Origin: Sphingorhabdus lacus
Lineage (GTDB): Bacteria; Pseudomonadota; Alphaproteobacteria; Sphingomonadales; Sphingomonadaceae
Length of the DNA stretch: 64,000 bases
Direction of reading: 5' to 3'
Assembly (NCBI RefSeq): GCF_009768975.1
Contig: NZ_CP035733.1
Span: 2,046,001-2,110,000 of the forward strand
Below, one piece after another: positions 50,409 through 59,631 of this stretch. Made by a program: the position numbers and the translations under genes. The notes under the pieces are model-generated. The model did no database searches. It saw nothing but the letters and a program-made list of their open reading frames with translations, and was not told where the DNA came from. The first letter of the stretch is position 1; each line of letters opens with the position of its first letter.

Positions 50409-51536
50409 TCAGGGCGCTATGCAGATGCGATTGCGCCCGGTGTTCTTGGCTTCGTACAAGGCCTGATCCGCGCGCGAAAGCATAGATGCGCCGGTTTCGC
50501 CAATCTGGAGCGTCGCAACGCCACAGGATATGGTGACTTCACCGATCGACACATTAGTGTCTTTGGCAACCAGCCGTTTGGCATCCAGCCGAGCCCGGGC
50601 ACTGTTCAGCAGATCACATGCCAGCGATGCATTCATGTTTTCGAAAAGCAGCGCATATTCCTCGCCGCCATGGCGCGCCACATGCGCCTTTGCGCCTGCA
50701 CAGTTTTTCAGGACCTGAGCGACATGTTTGATCACGCGATCCCCAACAGCGTGACCATGGGTGTCATTGACCTTCTTGAAAAAGTCGATGTCACAGAAGG
50801 CAACAGAAAGCGGCTGTTTGGTCTCATGGGCGACTTCGATGGCCTCGTCCAATTGCAGATCGAATGCACGACGGTTTGGAAGCCCGGTCAGCGCATCACT
50901 CAAGGCCTGCTTCTGACTTTGCACCAGACGACTCTTCAATTGCGACATCGCTTTGGACCGCTCTTTCAACTCCGCCTCGGCTTTGGCAGCACGTTCCATC
51001 ATATTCTGGGTCAGAATCTGGAGCTTGGCCACCGCTTCGCGAGCCGCATCCGGATTAGAAAGTGAATCGACGGATACCCCCAAAGCGGCACCAAAATTCG
51101 CAACATCCTGCCCCGAACGGTCAGCCGTCAATTGCGCTTCATTAATGTCACTTTTCGCTTTTTCGACCATCGCCGCCAGTTCACGCTCGCTAATCGCGTT
51201 GCGCATGACATCAAGCAAGCCTGAGGCATGAACAGGCGAAATGCCTCCATGCTCCAGCATATGGGCTTCGATCATGTGCCGCTGCGTACTCGACGCGCCT
51301 GCCAGGTAAAGCCATGCCAGCTCATAATGGTCCGGGATCGGATCCAGCCCCGCCCTTGCCAAAAACTCGCATATATCTTCAACCATCGCACCGTGGCGCA
51401 TCATGAAGCGGTCGTCACGCGACAGCTCCTCACGTACACCCGGGGTACGGGTTTCCGATTTGCGGCCTAGAAGCCATTTAAGCAGACCGCCCGACGGCTC
51501 GCTGCTCTCACCAAGATCTAAAGAAATGCTGCTCAT
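50409..51536 (-). CDS. Diguanylate cyclase (GGDEF domain)
   Basis: 375 residues. The C-terminal GGDEF domain has DALTGLPNRRAFDLQLDEAI, VAFCDIDFFKKVNDTHGHAV, the active loop ARHGGEEYALLFEN (GGEEY variant), and SRADQALYEAKNTGRNR. The RxxD inhibitory site five residues before the loop is not present. The N-terminal ~200 residues are soluble and helical, with a coiled coil (MMERAAKAEAELKERSKAMS) just before the GGDEF, and no membrane segment. Makes c-di-GMP in response to an unknown signal. Likely monocistronic. Confidence 0.92.
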   Translation of the reverse strand: MSSISLDLGESSEPSGGLLKWLLGRKSETRTPGVREELSRDDRFMMRHGAMVEDICEFLARAGLDPIPDHYELAWLYLAGASSTQRHMIEAHMLEHGGISPVHASGLLDVMRNAISERELAAMVEKAKSDINEAQLTADRSGQDVANFGAALGVSVDSLSNPDAAREAVAKLQILTQNMMERAAKAEAELKERSKAMSQLKSRLVQSQKQALSDALTGLPNRRAFDLQLDEAIEVAHETKQPLSVAFCDIDFFKKVNDTHGHAVGDRVIKHVAQVLKNCAGAKAHVARHGGEEYALLFENMNASLACDLLNSARARLDAKRLVAKDTNVSIGEVTISCGVATLQIGETGASMLSRADQALYEAKNTGRNRICIAP

Positions 51537-51589
51537 GGCTGAAGAAACGGACGGCGTCGCAGTTTCTTTACCATATTTTGCAAAAAATT

Positions 51590-52981
51590 TTAGCGGCGCA
51601 GATTTTCGAGAATTTCGGCGGCAAATGCACTCAATGTATCATCGCGGGCGCCCATGATTACAATGCGATCGCCGGGCATTGCGACGTCTACCATCTGCTG
51701 CGCACATTCCGCCCGATCAGCGATATGTTGAGCGTGAACAGTTCCCATCCTGTTAACGTCGGCAACGACGCTGTCGGACCCAATGCTTTTGTCGACCGTG
51801 CCGCCAAAATATACCGGGTCGCACAGAAATAGCCTGTCCTCTTTGTCCAGCTTTGCCGCAAACACCTCGGCAAGCTCCTTTCCCATCACCCGCAAGGGTC
51901 CAAAACCATGCGGTTGGAAAAAGGCAATGACCCTGCCCGGGAACGCTTTCAACGTATCGAGCGTCGCCGATATCTTGTCCGGGTTGTGACCAAAGTCGTC
52001 GATGACGGTAATGTCGCGCATGGTGCCGATAATCTCGAAACGGCGCGCCAGCCCTTTATACTGGCCGATGGCCGCAACGGCCCTTTCCAGATCAAGTCCT
52101 AGTGCCCCGCTTGCGGCAAGCGCTGCGAGTGCATTTGCCGCATTATGTCGCCCCGGCACCGCCAGCTTAACGGCATATTCCGCACCTTTTACCAACAGGC
52201 GAAATTCAACCGACAAAGGTGCTTCCACCAGATCGACGGCCCGATAATCAGCATTCTCCGCAAAACCAAAGGAAACCGCCTTGGGTTTTCCCTTCATCAG
52301 AGCGACGCTTTCGGGATCATCGGCATTCCACACAGTACACGTCGCCCGCGCAGCAAAATCACCGAACAACTGCCGCAATTCGTCAAGGCTTTTGTGGTCA
52401 AGCGTGATGTTGTTCAGCACCGCAATTTCCGGCTGGAACAGCGCGATCGAACCATCGCTTTCATCCACTTCGCTAATGAACAGTCCACCCTTGCCCACCC
52501 GGCTGCTGGCAAAGGGTGCTTCGGCATCGGCAAAATTGCGCATGACGGCGCCGTTCATTATCGTCGGGTCGCACGAAAGTTCGCTGGCGATCCAGCCGAT
52601 CATACCCGTTACCGTCGACTTGCCGCTCGTCCCGCCCACGGCAACCGACCGCGGGGATGCGTTGAACAATTCGGCGAGCAACTGGGCCCGCGTCATGCGC
52701 GCGCAACCCAGGGCCTTGGCCTTGGCAACATCCGGCACGCTGTCTTCGACCGCAGCGGAAGCCACCAATATCTGCTCACCACGTGTCAGGCCGCTGCCAT
52801 CCTGCGCGAACAGGTCCATCCCCCGCGCTTGCAGATATTCAAATTTCGCGCCCAGGCGCCCTTGGTCCAGAGCGCGGTCGGACCCGGCGACTTCGGCGCC
52901 CTGTTCCGCCAATATGGTGGCCAGCGGCAGCATGCCCGAACCGCCAATGCCACAGAAGAAATAGGATTTGGTATTGCTCAT
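51590..52981 (-). CDS. Mur ligase family protein (MurC/Mpl-like)
   Basis: 463 residues. N-terminal FCGIGGSGMLPLATIL nucleotide-sugar fold, P-loop VAVGGTSGKSTVTGMIGWIA, central EVDESDGSIALFQPEIAVLN, HNAANALAALAASGALGLDL and the C-terminal DDFGHNPDKISATLDTL. It aligns with MurC-type ligases; an isolated position facing an LD-carboxypeptidase makes the recycling ligase Mpl or a related salvage role more likely than the essential MurC of the division cluster. It is divergent from that gene with an 89-base gap. Confidence 0.85.
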   Translation of the reverse strand: MSNTKSYFFCGIGGSGMLPLATILAEQGAEVAGSDRALDQGRLGAKFEYLQARGMDLFAQDGSGLTRGEQILVASAAVEDSVPDVAKAKALGCARMTRAQLLAELFNASPRSVAVGGTSGKSTVTGMIGWIASELSCDPTIMNGAVMRNFADAEAPFASSRVGKGGLFISEVDESDGSIALFQPEIAVLNNITLDHKSLDELRQLFGDFAARATCTVWNADDPESVALMKGKPKAVSFGFAENADYRAVDLVEAPLSVEFRLLVKGAEYAVKLAVPGRHNAANALAALAASGALGLDLERAVAAIGQYKGLARRFEIIGTMRDITVIDDFGHNPDKISATLDTLKAFPGRVIAFFQPHGFGPLRVMGKELAEVFAAKLDKEDRLFLCDPVYFGGTVDKSIGSDSVVADVNRMGTVHAQHIADRAECAQQMVDVAMPGDRIVIMGARDDTLSAFAAEILENLRR

Positions 52982-53070
52982 CCATCCCCGCTATTGCGTG
53001 GCGCTGGCTTTGGCAACATGCACGATGTTAAAGCGTGGTTGAACATTGACGGGCGGGAGGAACGGCAGAC

Positions 53071-53907
53071 ATGAAGATCGGGATTTGCGCCCCCTCAACC
53101 GCCTTTACCAGCGAAGACGCAGATCGTGTCACGGCATTGGCGGCCGCGCATCATCCCGACGCGGAGTTACTGTTCGACCCGCAATGCTTCACCGAGAATG
53201 GCCATTTTGCCGGGACAGATCTGGAGCGCCTGACTGCTTTCGTCGATCTGGCCAACGACCCCGGCATTGACGCCATATGGTTTGTGCGCGGCGGATATGG
53301 CGCATGTCGCATCGCCGAAAGCGCAGTTGAAAGCTTGAAGGAGGTCGCGCGCCGCAAACTCTATATGGGCTATAGCGATCAGGGCAATTTGCTCGGCTGC
53401 CTTCAACGCCACGGTTTTCCGCACCTCGCCCACGGCCCGATGCCGGCGGATATCCGGCGCACCGGCGGCGATGCCGCCGTCATCCGGGGGCTCGACTGGA
53501 TCGCCCGCCGCGACCCGCAATCGCTGGAGCCGCACATTCAGGCAGGCGAACGCTATGCGGCTTTCAATCTTATGACGTTGGCCATGATGACCGGGACACC
53601 GTTGATGCCGGACCTGAAAGGCCATGTTCTGATGATCGAAGAGGTCAGCGAATATCTCTATGCCTTCGACCGCGCCTTCTTTCATGTAAGCAGCCATTTG
53701 AAAGGCGCAGGGCTGGCCGGTTTGCGGCTCGGCCGGGTCAGTGATGTGCCCGACAATGACCGCCCCTTTGGCGAAGGCGCAACCGAAATAGCCAAGCGCT
53801 GGTGCCGCATGAGCGGCATCAACTTTCTGGGCGCCGCAGATATCGGCCATGACGCGGACAACAAGATCGTACCGTTCGGGCTTGCAACATCCAGCGCCAC
53901 TTTCTAG
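53071..53907 (+). CDS. LD-carboxypeptidase, S66 family (LdcA-like)
   Basis: 278 residues. Removes the terminal D-Ala from tetrapeptides of recycled murein. IGICAPSTAFTSEDADRVTA at the N-terminus, IWFVRGGYGACRIAE, nucleophile Ser in YMGYSDQGNLLGCL, then MIEEVSEYLYAFDRAFFHV (catalytic Glu) and LGAADIGHDADNKIVPFG (catalytic His). GGGAGGAA precedes the ATG. No signal peptide, so cytoplasmic, consistent with recycling alongside the divergent Mur ligase. Confidence 0.9.
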   Translation: MKIGICAPSTAFTSEDADRVTALAAAHHPDAELLFDPQCFTENGHFAGTDLERLTAFVDLANDPGIDAIWFVRGGYGACRIAESAVESLKEVARRKLYMGYSDQGNLLGCLQRHGFPHLAHGPMPADIRRTGGDAAVIRGLDWIARRDPQSLEPHIQAGERYAAFNLMTLAMMTGTPLMPDLKGHVLMIEEVSEYLYAFDRAFFHVSSHLKGAGLAGLRLGRVSDVPDNDRPFGEGATEIAKRWCRMSGINFLGAADIGHDADNKIVPFGLATSSATF

Positions 53908-53939
53908 GCGGCTGCAAACATATCTGAAAGGGAGCATTC

Positions 53940-54878
53940 ATGCGCGCATTCATCTTTCCAGGCCAAGGCAGTCAGGCCGTTGGCATGGGTCAGGCTCTTG
54001 CGGCGGCCAGTCCCACTGCGAAGGCAGTGTTTCAGGAAGTCGATGACGCCTTGGGCCAGCACCTGTTCAAATTGATGTGCGAGGGCCCCGAAAGTGACCT
54101 GACGCTAACCGAGAATGCGCAGCCCGCCATCATGGCCAACGCCATAGCAACCTTGCGGGTGCTGGAGGTTGAAGGTGGCGTCTCCCTCGGGAGCAAGTGC
54201 AGCTTTGTCGCTGGCCATTCGCTGGGTGAATATTCGGCATTGTGCGCGGCAGGAACGTTCGACCTCGCAACGACCGCTCGGCTCCTCAAATTGCGCGGGC
54301 GCGCCATGCAAGCGGCAGTTCCTGTCGGAATCGGCGCGATGGCGGCATTGCTGGGGGCCGACATCGAGAAAGCGGAAGCCTTGGCAAAGGCCGCTGCCGA
54401 GGGAGAGACCTGCACCGTGGCAAACGACAATGATCCGTCGCAGGTCGTCATATCGGGCCACAAAAGCGCGATTGATCGCGCCATCGAACTTGTAAAAGAG
54501 CATGGCATCAAACGCGGCATATTGCTGCCGGTGTCGGCGCCCTTTCACTGTCCGTTGATGCAGCCAGCAGCCGACGCTATGGAAGAAGCCTTGGGCAAAA
54601 CGGCATTGCAAACACCCATCGTGCCTCTTTACGCCAATGTCACGGCCGAAGCCGTCGTCGACCCCGATACCATCCGCGCGCAGTTGGTGGAACAAGTGAC
54701 CGGACGGGTACGCTGGCGGGAATCGGCCATCGCCATGGCAGGCGCCGGCGTAACGCATTTTGTCGAATTTGGGGGCAAGGTCCTAAGCCCCATGGTGAAA
54801 CGCAGCGCCGGCGAAGATGTATCGACCGCCAGCATTATTTCGATGGACGACATCGAAGCCCTTTTGAAGGAACTTTAA
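53940..54878 (+). CDS. fabD: Malonyl-CoA:ACP transacylase FabD
   Basis: 312 residues; loads malonyl groups onto ACP. FIFPGQGSQAVGMGQAL opens the protein, the active Ser94 is in GHSLGEYSAL, then AMQAAVPVGIGAMAALLG and the His segment VSAPFHCPLMQPAAD. GGGAG precedes the start. First gene of the fab cluster; a crotonase follows four bases later. Confidence 0.95.
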   Translation: MRAFIFPGQGSQAVGMGQALAAASPTAKAVFQEVDDALGQHLFKLMCEGPESDLTLTENAQPAIMANAIATLRVLEVEGGVSLGSKCSFVAGHSLGEYSALCAAGTFDLATTARLLKLRGRAMQAAVPVGIGAMAALLGADIEKAEALAKAAAEGETCTVANDNDPSQVVISGHKSAIDRAIELVKEHGIKRGILLPVSAPFHCPLMQPAADAMEEALGKTALQTPIVPLYANVTAEAVVDPDTIRAQLVEQVTGRVRWRESAIAMAGAGVTHFVEFGGKVLSPMVKRSAGEDVSTASIISMDDIEALLKEL

Positions 54879-54882
54879 GATC

Positions 54883-55677
54883 ATGCTTTTGCAAGAACGC
54901 GACGGCGCTGTCCTTACCGTAACATTGAACCTGCCCGAAAAGCGCAATCCCATATCCGACAATGATGTGGTCGACGCCTTATGCGCTGCGATGGAGGCTG
55001 CGGATAAGGATATCAGCATCGGCTGCGTTATTCTGACGGGTGCAGGCAGCGCTTTTTCTTCGGGCGGGGATCTGAAGCAAATGGCGCCCGACGTCGGCAG
55101 CCTTCGCTCTGCCAAGTCTGTCCAGACGCGCCGCAATTACAAATATGGCATTCAACGCTTGCCCTTGTTATTTCAGGCACTCGAAGTGCCCGTTGTGGCT
55201 GCCGTCAACGGTCACGCCATTGGCGCAGGCTGCGACCTTGCGTGTATGTGCGATATCCGTGTGGCATCCGACAACGCCAAATTTGCGGAGAGCTTCGTTA
55301 AGCTCGGGATTATACCGGGCGATGGCGGAGCTTGGCTGCTGCCGCGCATTGTGGGATTTTCCAAGGCTACCGAACTGGCGCTGACCGGTGAAATGATCGA
55401 CGCGGCAGAAGCGTTGCGCATCGGCCTCGTGTCCGAAGTAGTTGCACCAGAAGAACTGATAGCCACCGCGCGCCGGATCGCGGACAAAATTGCTGCGAAC
55501 CCACCGCATGCTGTGCGGATGACAAAGCGTCTCTTGCGCGAAGGGCAAACCGCAGAGTTGAAAAATATCCTCGAAATGTCGGCTGCGATGCAAGCCCTTG
55601 CCCACGCAACCGCTGACAATGACGAAGCCATCAACGCGTTTATGGAAAAACGCGCGCCGAAGTTTACCGGAGAGTGA
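54883..55677 (+). CDS. Enoyl-CoA hydratase/isomerase family protein (crotonase)
   Basis: 264 residues of the crotonase fold: oxyanion-hole segments LTGAGSAFSSGGDLKQ and GHAIGAGCDLACMCDIRVAS, and the acid/base region FVKLGIIPGDGGAWLLPRIV. Glu at the usual first catalytic position is not obvious (the second catalytic site has D in PGDGG), so the precise reaction is uncertain. It lies between fabD and fabG, which is unusual for the core fatty-acid cluster and may link it to acyl-CoA degradation. The next gene begins at its stop codon. Confidence 0.88.
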   Translation: MLLQERDGAVLTVTLNLPEKRNPISDNDVVDALCAAMEAADKDISIGCVILTGAGSAFSSGGDLKQMAPDVGSLRSAKSVQTRRNYKYGIQRLPLLFQALEVPVVAAVNGHAIGAGCDLACMCDIRVASDNAKFAESFVKLGIIPGDGGAWLLPRIVGFSKATELALTGEMIDAAEALRIGLVSEVVAPEELIATARRIADKIAANPPHAVRMTKRLLREGQTAELKNILEMSAAMQALAHATADNDEAINAFMEKRAPKFTGE

Positions 55678-55678
55678 G

Positions 55679-56155
55679 ATGGTTCACGCGGAGACGCGGA
55701 GGCGCGGAGAGAATGAGACGCGCGATAGCGAGAAAGTAACGGGCGACGTGCTGGATACTGCTATTCGATTGCACCGTGAGCTTGGCCCAGGCTTAATGGA
55801 GCGTGTCTACGAGATTGTACTGGCGGGAAAGCTAGCGGACATGGGATATCTTGTGGAAAGGCAAAAGCCGATAGATATCATATTTGAAGATCAGTGTTTC
55901 AAAGAAGCGTTTCGCATCGATATGCTCGTCGACGGCTGGCTAATTATAGAAATCAAATCGGTTGACGCCTTAAATGCTGCCCATCACAAACAACTTCATA
56001 CATATCTAAGACTTACTAAGCAGTCTGTTGGTCTCCTGATAAATTTTGGCGGCGTTAAACTTATTGATGGTTTTAAGCGCGTTGTAAACGACTACAAACC
56101 CTCCGCGCCTCCGCGTGAACCAATCAACGTGAACCAATCAAAAGGAATGAATTGA
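55679..56155 (+). CDS. GxxExxY-type protein carried by an inverted-repeat element
   Basis: 158 residues from ATG 55679. The core has the GxxExxY signature (GPGLMERVYEIVLAGKLADM) and a PD-(D/E)xK nuclease-like region (FRIDMLVDGWLIIEIKSVDA), then HHKQLHTYLRLTKQSVGLLI. Members are small proteins of unknown function related to Vsr/restriction-type nucleases. The coding ends consist of an inverted repeat (55681-55709 and 56101-56121) with GCGGAG units, so both protein termini come from it. The body is AT-richer than the fab genes. It is inserted between the crotonase and fabG, and its stop overlaps the fabG ATG. Confidence 0.85.
   Translation: MVHAETRRRGENETRDSEKVTGDVLDTAIRLHRELGPGLMERVYEIVLAGKLADMGYLVERQKPIDIIFEDQCFKEAFRIDMLVDGWLIIEIKSVDALNAAHHKQLHTYLRLTKQSVGLLINFGGVKLIDGFKRVVNDYKPSAPPREPINVNQSKGMN
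55681..55709 (+). repeat. Left inverted repeat of the GxxExxY element
   Basis: GGTTCACGCGGAG is followed by ACGCGGAG and GCGCGGAG. The right end at 56101-56121 is the reverse complement of this without the middle ACGCGGAG unit, so the ends differ by exactly one 8-base repeat unit. Confidence 0.85.
56101..56121 (-). repeat. Right inverted repeat of the GxxExxY element
   Basis: CTCCGCGCCTCCGCGTGAAC ending in C at 56121 is the inverted partner of 55681-55709. It is followed by a tandem duplication of GTGAACCAATCA (starting 56115 and 56130). Confidence 0.85.
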
Positions 56156-56892
56156 TGTTTGATCTAACCGGCATGACCGCCCTTGTGACAGGAGCTTCGG
56201 GCGGGATTGGAAGTGCGATTTGCCATGCTCTGGCTTCGCAGGGAGCGCGTCTGGCGGTTTCCGGGTCCAATGTCGACAAATTGGAGGCGTTTCGCGCCTC
56301 TCTGGGCGGCGATCATGTCGCTATACCGTGCAATCTGGGTGATGCGGAAAGTGTCGAAGCGCTTGTTCCAGCAGCGCTCGAGAAATTGGGCCAGATCGAC
56401 ATTCTGGTGAATAACGCAGGCGTAACGCGCGACAACCTTTCGATGCGTATGAAAGACGAAGAATGGGCCGAAGTGATCCAGATCAATCTGGAAAGCGCGT
56501 TTCGCCTGATGCGCGCAGCAAGCCGCCCGATGATGAAAGCCCGGTTTGGACGCATGATCTCGGTTACAAGTGTCGTGGGCGCGACCGGTAATCCGGGCCA
56601 AGCCAATTATGCCGCATCGAAGGCGGGACTCGTTGGGATGTCGAAATCGATGGCGCAAGAGCTTGCCAGCCGCGGAATTACGGTAAACTGCGTTGCGCCA
56701 GGCTTTATCGCCACACCGATGACAGACGTGCTGCCCGATGCCCAAAAGGAAGCATTAAATGCACGGATTCCAATGGGGCGCATGGGCGAAGGCACCGATA
56801 TTGGCGCCGCGATTGCCTATCTTGCTTCAAAGGAGGCTGGATATATCACGGGCCAGACACTACATGTTAACGGCGGGATGGCGATGCTTTAA
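56155..56892 (+). CDS. fabG: 3-oxoacyl-ACP reductase FabG
   Basis: 245 residues; NADPH reduction of 3-oxoacyl-ACP. ALVTGASGGIGSAICHAL, NNAGVTRDNLSMRM, catalytic Ser in VTSVVGATGNPGQ and YAASK with Tyr and Lys. The start codon overlaps the stop of the GxxExxY gene, and its ribosome site (AAAGGAA) lies in that gene's final codons, so the insertion now sets fabG translation. Confidence 0.94.
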   Translation: MFDLTGMTALVTGASGGIGSAICHALASQGARLAVSGSNVDKLEAFRASLGGDHVAIPCNLGDAESVEALVPAALEKLGQIDILVNNAGVTRDNLSMRMKDEEWAEVIQINLESAFRLMRAASRPMMKARFGRMISVTSVVGATGNPGQANYAASKAGLVGMSKSMAQELASRGITVNCVAPGFIATPMTDVLPDAQKEALNARIPMGRMGEGTDIGAAIAYLASKEAGYITGQTLHVNGGMAML

Positions 56893-56974
56893 CGCTTGCC
56901 ACTTGCCAGCAGCCATTCTGGACATTAGGGCGAGTCCTGATATTAATCCTCCCAAGCTATAAGGGGCAAAAAAA

Positions 56975-57208
56975 ATGAGTGATACCGCGGATCGGGTCAA
57001 AAAGATCGTTGTAGAACATTTGGGTGTTGAAGCCGACAAGGTTACCGAAGCAGCCAGCTTTATCGACGATCTCGGCGCTGACAGTCTCGACATCGTCGAA
57101 CTCGTCATGGCGTTCGAAGAAGAATTTAACGTGGAAATCCCCGACGATGCGGCTGAAAAGATCGCGACCGTCAAGGATGCCATCGACTTTATCAACGCCA
57201 ACGGTTGA
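56975..57208 (+). CDS. acpP: Acyl carrier protein AcpP
   Basis: 77 residues, acidic. Phosphopantetheine Ser37 in [16 protein letters not shown]. Central carrier of fatty-acid synthesis. AAGGGG lies upstream. fabF follows after a hairpin. Confidence 0.97.
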   Translation: MSDTADRVKKIVVEHLGVEADKVTEAASFIDDLGADSLDIVELVMAFEEEFNVEIPDDAAEKIATVKDAIDFINANG

Positions 57209-57252
57209 TAGGGTGCAGCAGCGCGCTTGCGTTGCACATCTTAAGGATAGCG

Positions 57253-57290
57253 CGGCTTTCCGGTTTTAACCGGAAAGCCGTTTGCATTTT
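57253..57290 (+). terminator. Hairpin/attenuator between acpP and fabF
   Basis: CGGCTTTCCGGTT (57253-57265) pairs perfectly with AACCGGAAAGCCG (57268-57280), followed by TTTGCATTTT. It could end part of the acpP transcripts and raise acpP relative to fabF expression. Confidence 0.65.
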
Positions 57291-57340
57291 GGCTCCACTT
57301 GTTTTTATTGGGCGCTCATAAGCCCGCCAGGAGATAGAGC

Positions 57341-58600
57341 ATGCGTCGTGTTGTGGTTACAGGACTGGGACTGGTTACGCCTTTGGGCGCGGATGTCGAA
57401 ACCACTTGGGCCAATCTGATCGCGAGCAAATCGGGTGCAGGTGTCATCACCCGCTTCGATACCAGCGACCAGAAGTGCCATATTGCATGCGAGGTAAAGC
57501 CCAAGGATCACCCATGGGGCTTCGACCCAGACAAGCGCGTTGATCACAAAGTACAGCGGCAGGTCGATCCTTTTATCATTTACGGCATCGATGCGGCTGG
57601 ACAAGCTCTGGAAGATGCTGGTCTTACCGATTTGACGGAAGATCAAAAGCTGCGTGCCGGGTGCTCGATCGGGTCCGGTATCGGCGGGCTGCCCGGCATT
57701 GAGAGTGAATCCTTGCTCTTGGCCGAAAAGGGGCCGGGCCGCGTCAGCCCGCATTTTGTGCATGGTCGTCTGATCAACCTGATTTCGGGACAGGTCAGCA
57801 TCAAATACGGCCTGAAGGGCCCGAACCATGCTGTTGTAACCGCCTGCTCAACGGGCGCGCATTCCATTGGCGATGCTGCCCGCATGATCCGCGACGATGA
57901 TGCCGACATCATGCTGGCCGGTGGCGCTGAAGGCACTATCAACCCCTTGGGGATTGCCGGTTTTGCGCAAGCCCGGGCACTGAACATGACCTATAATGAC
58001 CGTCCCGAGCAGGCCAGCCGCCCCTATGACAAAGACCGTGACGGATTTGTTATGGGCGAAGGCGCGGGCATTGTGGTTCTCGAAGAATATGAACATGCAA
58101 AGGCGCGCGGCGCAAAAATCTATGCCGAAGTCGTGGGCTATGGCCTGTCGGGCGATGCCTATCACGTGACCGCACCCCATCCTGAGGGTGATGGCGCGTT
58201 CCGCTCCATGCAGATGGCGTTGAAAAAGGCGGGCATGACACCATCCGATATCGATTATATCAATGCCCATGGTACATCGACCATGGCGGATACAATTGAA
58301 TTAGGCGCGGTAAAGCGGTTGTTTGGCGATGCAATATCGACTGTGTCGATGAGCTCTACCAAATCTGCAATCGGCCATTTGCTCGGCGGCGCAGGTGCGG
58401 TGGAAAGCATCTTCTGCATATTGGCGTTGCGCGACCAGATCGTACCGCCCACTTTGAACCTGGATAACCCGGATGAAGGCACCGAAGGTGTCGATCTGGT
58501 TCCTCATGTCGCTAAGAAGCGTGAAGTAAAGGCTGTGCTCAACAATAGCTTTGGTTTCGGTGGAACCAATGCCAGCTTGATCATGAAAGCGGTCGATTAA
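57341..58600 (+). CDS. fabF: 3-oxoacyl-ACP synthase II FabF
   Basis: 419 residues; chain-elongating condensing enzyme. VVTGLGLVTPLGADVETTW, nucleophile Cys169 in VVTACSTGAHSIGDA, His segments NAHGTSTMADTIEL and SSTKSAIGHLLGGAGAV, and the C-terminal NNSFGFGGTNASLI. AGGAG precedes the ATG by the usual distance. Confidence 0.97.
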   Translation: MRRVVVTGLGLVTPLGADVETTWANLIASKSGAGVITRFDTSDQKCHIACEVKPKDHPWGFDPDKRVDHKVQRQVDPFIIYGIDAAGQALEDAGLTDLTEDQKLRAGCSIGSGIGGLPGIESESLLLAEKGPGRVSPHFVHGRLINLISGQVSIKYGLKGPNHAVVTACSTGAHSIGDAARMIRDDDADIMLAGGAEGTINPLGIAGFAQARALNMTYNDRPEQASRPYDKDRDGFVMGEGAGIVVLEEYEHAKARGAKIYAEVVGYGLSGDAYHVTAPHPEGDGAFRSMQMALKKAGMTPSDIDYINAHGTSTMADTIELGAVKRLFGDAISTVSMSSTKSAIGHLLGGAGAVESIFCILALRDQIVPPTLNLDNPDEGTEGVDLVPHVAKKREVKAVLNNSFGFGGTNASLIMKAVD

Positions 58601-58641
58601 AATGCCGCTTCTTGGCCACTTGAACATCGGGTTTGCCCCCG

Positions 58642-59613
58642 ATGCGTAAACTGGCGAAATGGGCGATCATCGCAGCCATCGTGTTGCTTGCCGCGATTGG
58701 CGCCAATTTCGTTTATGGCTGGACAGCGCCTGGCCCGCTGACGCGTGAGACCTCGGTTGTTATCAAGCCCGGTTCAAGCATCACGTCGGCAGCTGAAGTT
58801 CTTGAAAAGTCCGGTATCGTCAAATCCGCAGATGCCTTCGTCAACCGCGCGAAAATATTCGGGGCGACAAGCACGATCAAGGCGGGCGAATTTATCATTC
58901 CGGCAGGGGCCTCAAACTCCGACGTGCTTGATATCCTCACGGGCGGAAAGACAGTTCAACGGATGGTCACCATACCCGAAGGTTGGCCTTCAATCATGGT
59001 GTATGAGCGCCTGATGGCGAATGACCGGCTGACCGGCTCCATACAGGTTCCGGTAGAAGGATCGGTGCTACCCGATAGTTACGCCTTTGAGAAAAACGAG
59101 GATCGCGCCGCTGTGCTGAAGCGCATGCAGGATGCCATGACACAGACCATGGCCGATCTTTGGCCCAAGCGAAGCAGCGATACCGTCGTCAAAACTCCGG
59201 AAGAAGCACTAACGCTCGCCTCTATCGTAGAAAAAGAGACCGCTTTGAAATCGGAACTTCGGATGGTCGCTGGCGTCTATTCCAACCGTATTCGGCAAGG
59301 CATGATGTTGCAGGCCGACCCCACGATCATCTATCCGATCACCAAAGGCAAACCATTGGGCCGCCGCATCCGTCAGTCCGAAATTTCGGATGTGAATGAC
59401 TATAACACCTATGCCATGGTAGGCTTGCCCAAGGGTCCGATCGCCAATCCGTCACGTGCCGCAATCGAAGCTGTCCTCAACCCGGAAAATACCAAGGCTC
59501 TGTTCTTTGTGGCCGACGGCAAAGGCGGCCATGTCTTTGCAAACACTCTGCAAGAACATAACGCCAATGTCGAAAAATGGTATGCAATCCGTCGCGAACG
59601 GGGCGAGATGTAA
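58642..59613 (+). CDS. mltG: Endolytic murein transglycosylase MltG
   Basis: 323 residues with one N-terminal membrane anchor (AIIAAIVLLAAIGANFVYGW) and a YceG domain: IKPGSSITSAAEVLEKSGIV (LysM-like part), PEGWPSIMVYERLM, the catalytic Glu in TLASIVEKETALKSEL and YNTYAMVGLPKGPIANPSRA. Cleaves nascent glycan strands. ATG 58642 is chosen over a TTG three codons upstream. It usually follows fabF in proteobacteria, as here. Confidence 0.95.
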   Translation: MRKLAKWAIIAAIVLLAAIGANFVYGWTAPGPLTRETSVVIKPGSSITSAAEVLEKSGIVKSADAFVNRAKIFGATSTIKAGEFIIPAGASNSDVLDILTGGKTVQRMVTIPEGWPSIMVYERLMANDRLTGSIQVPVEGSVLPDSYAFEKNEDRAAVLKRMQDAMTQTMADLWPKRSSDTVVKTPEEALTLASIVEKETALKSELRMVAGVYSNRIRQGMMLQADPTIIYPITKGKPLGRRIRQSEISDVNDYNTYAMVGLPKGPIANPSRAAIEAVLNPENTKALFFVADGKGGHVFANTLQEHNANVEKWYAIRRERGEM

Positions 59614-59631
59614 TTCTGCCCCTACGCGGAC

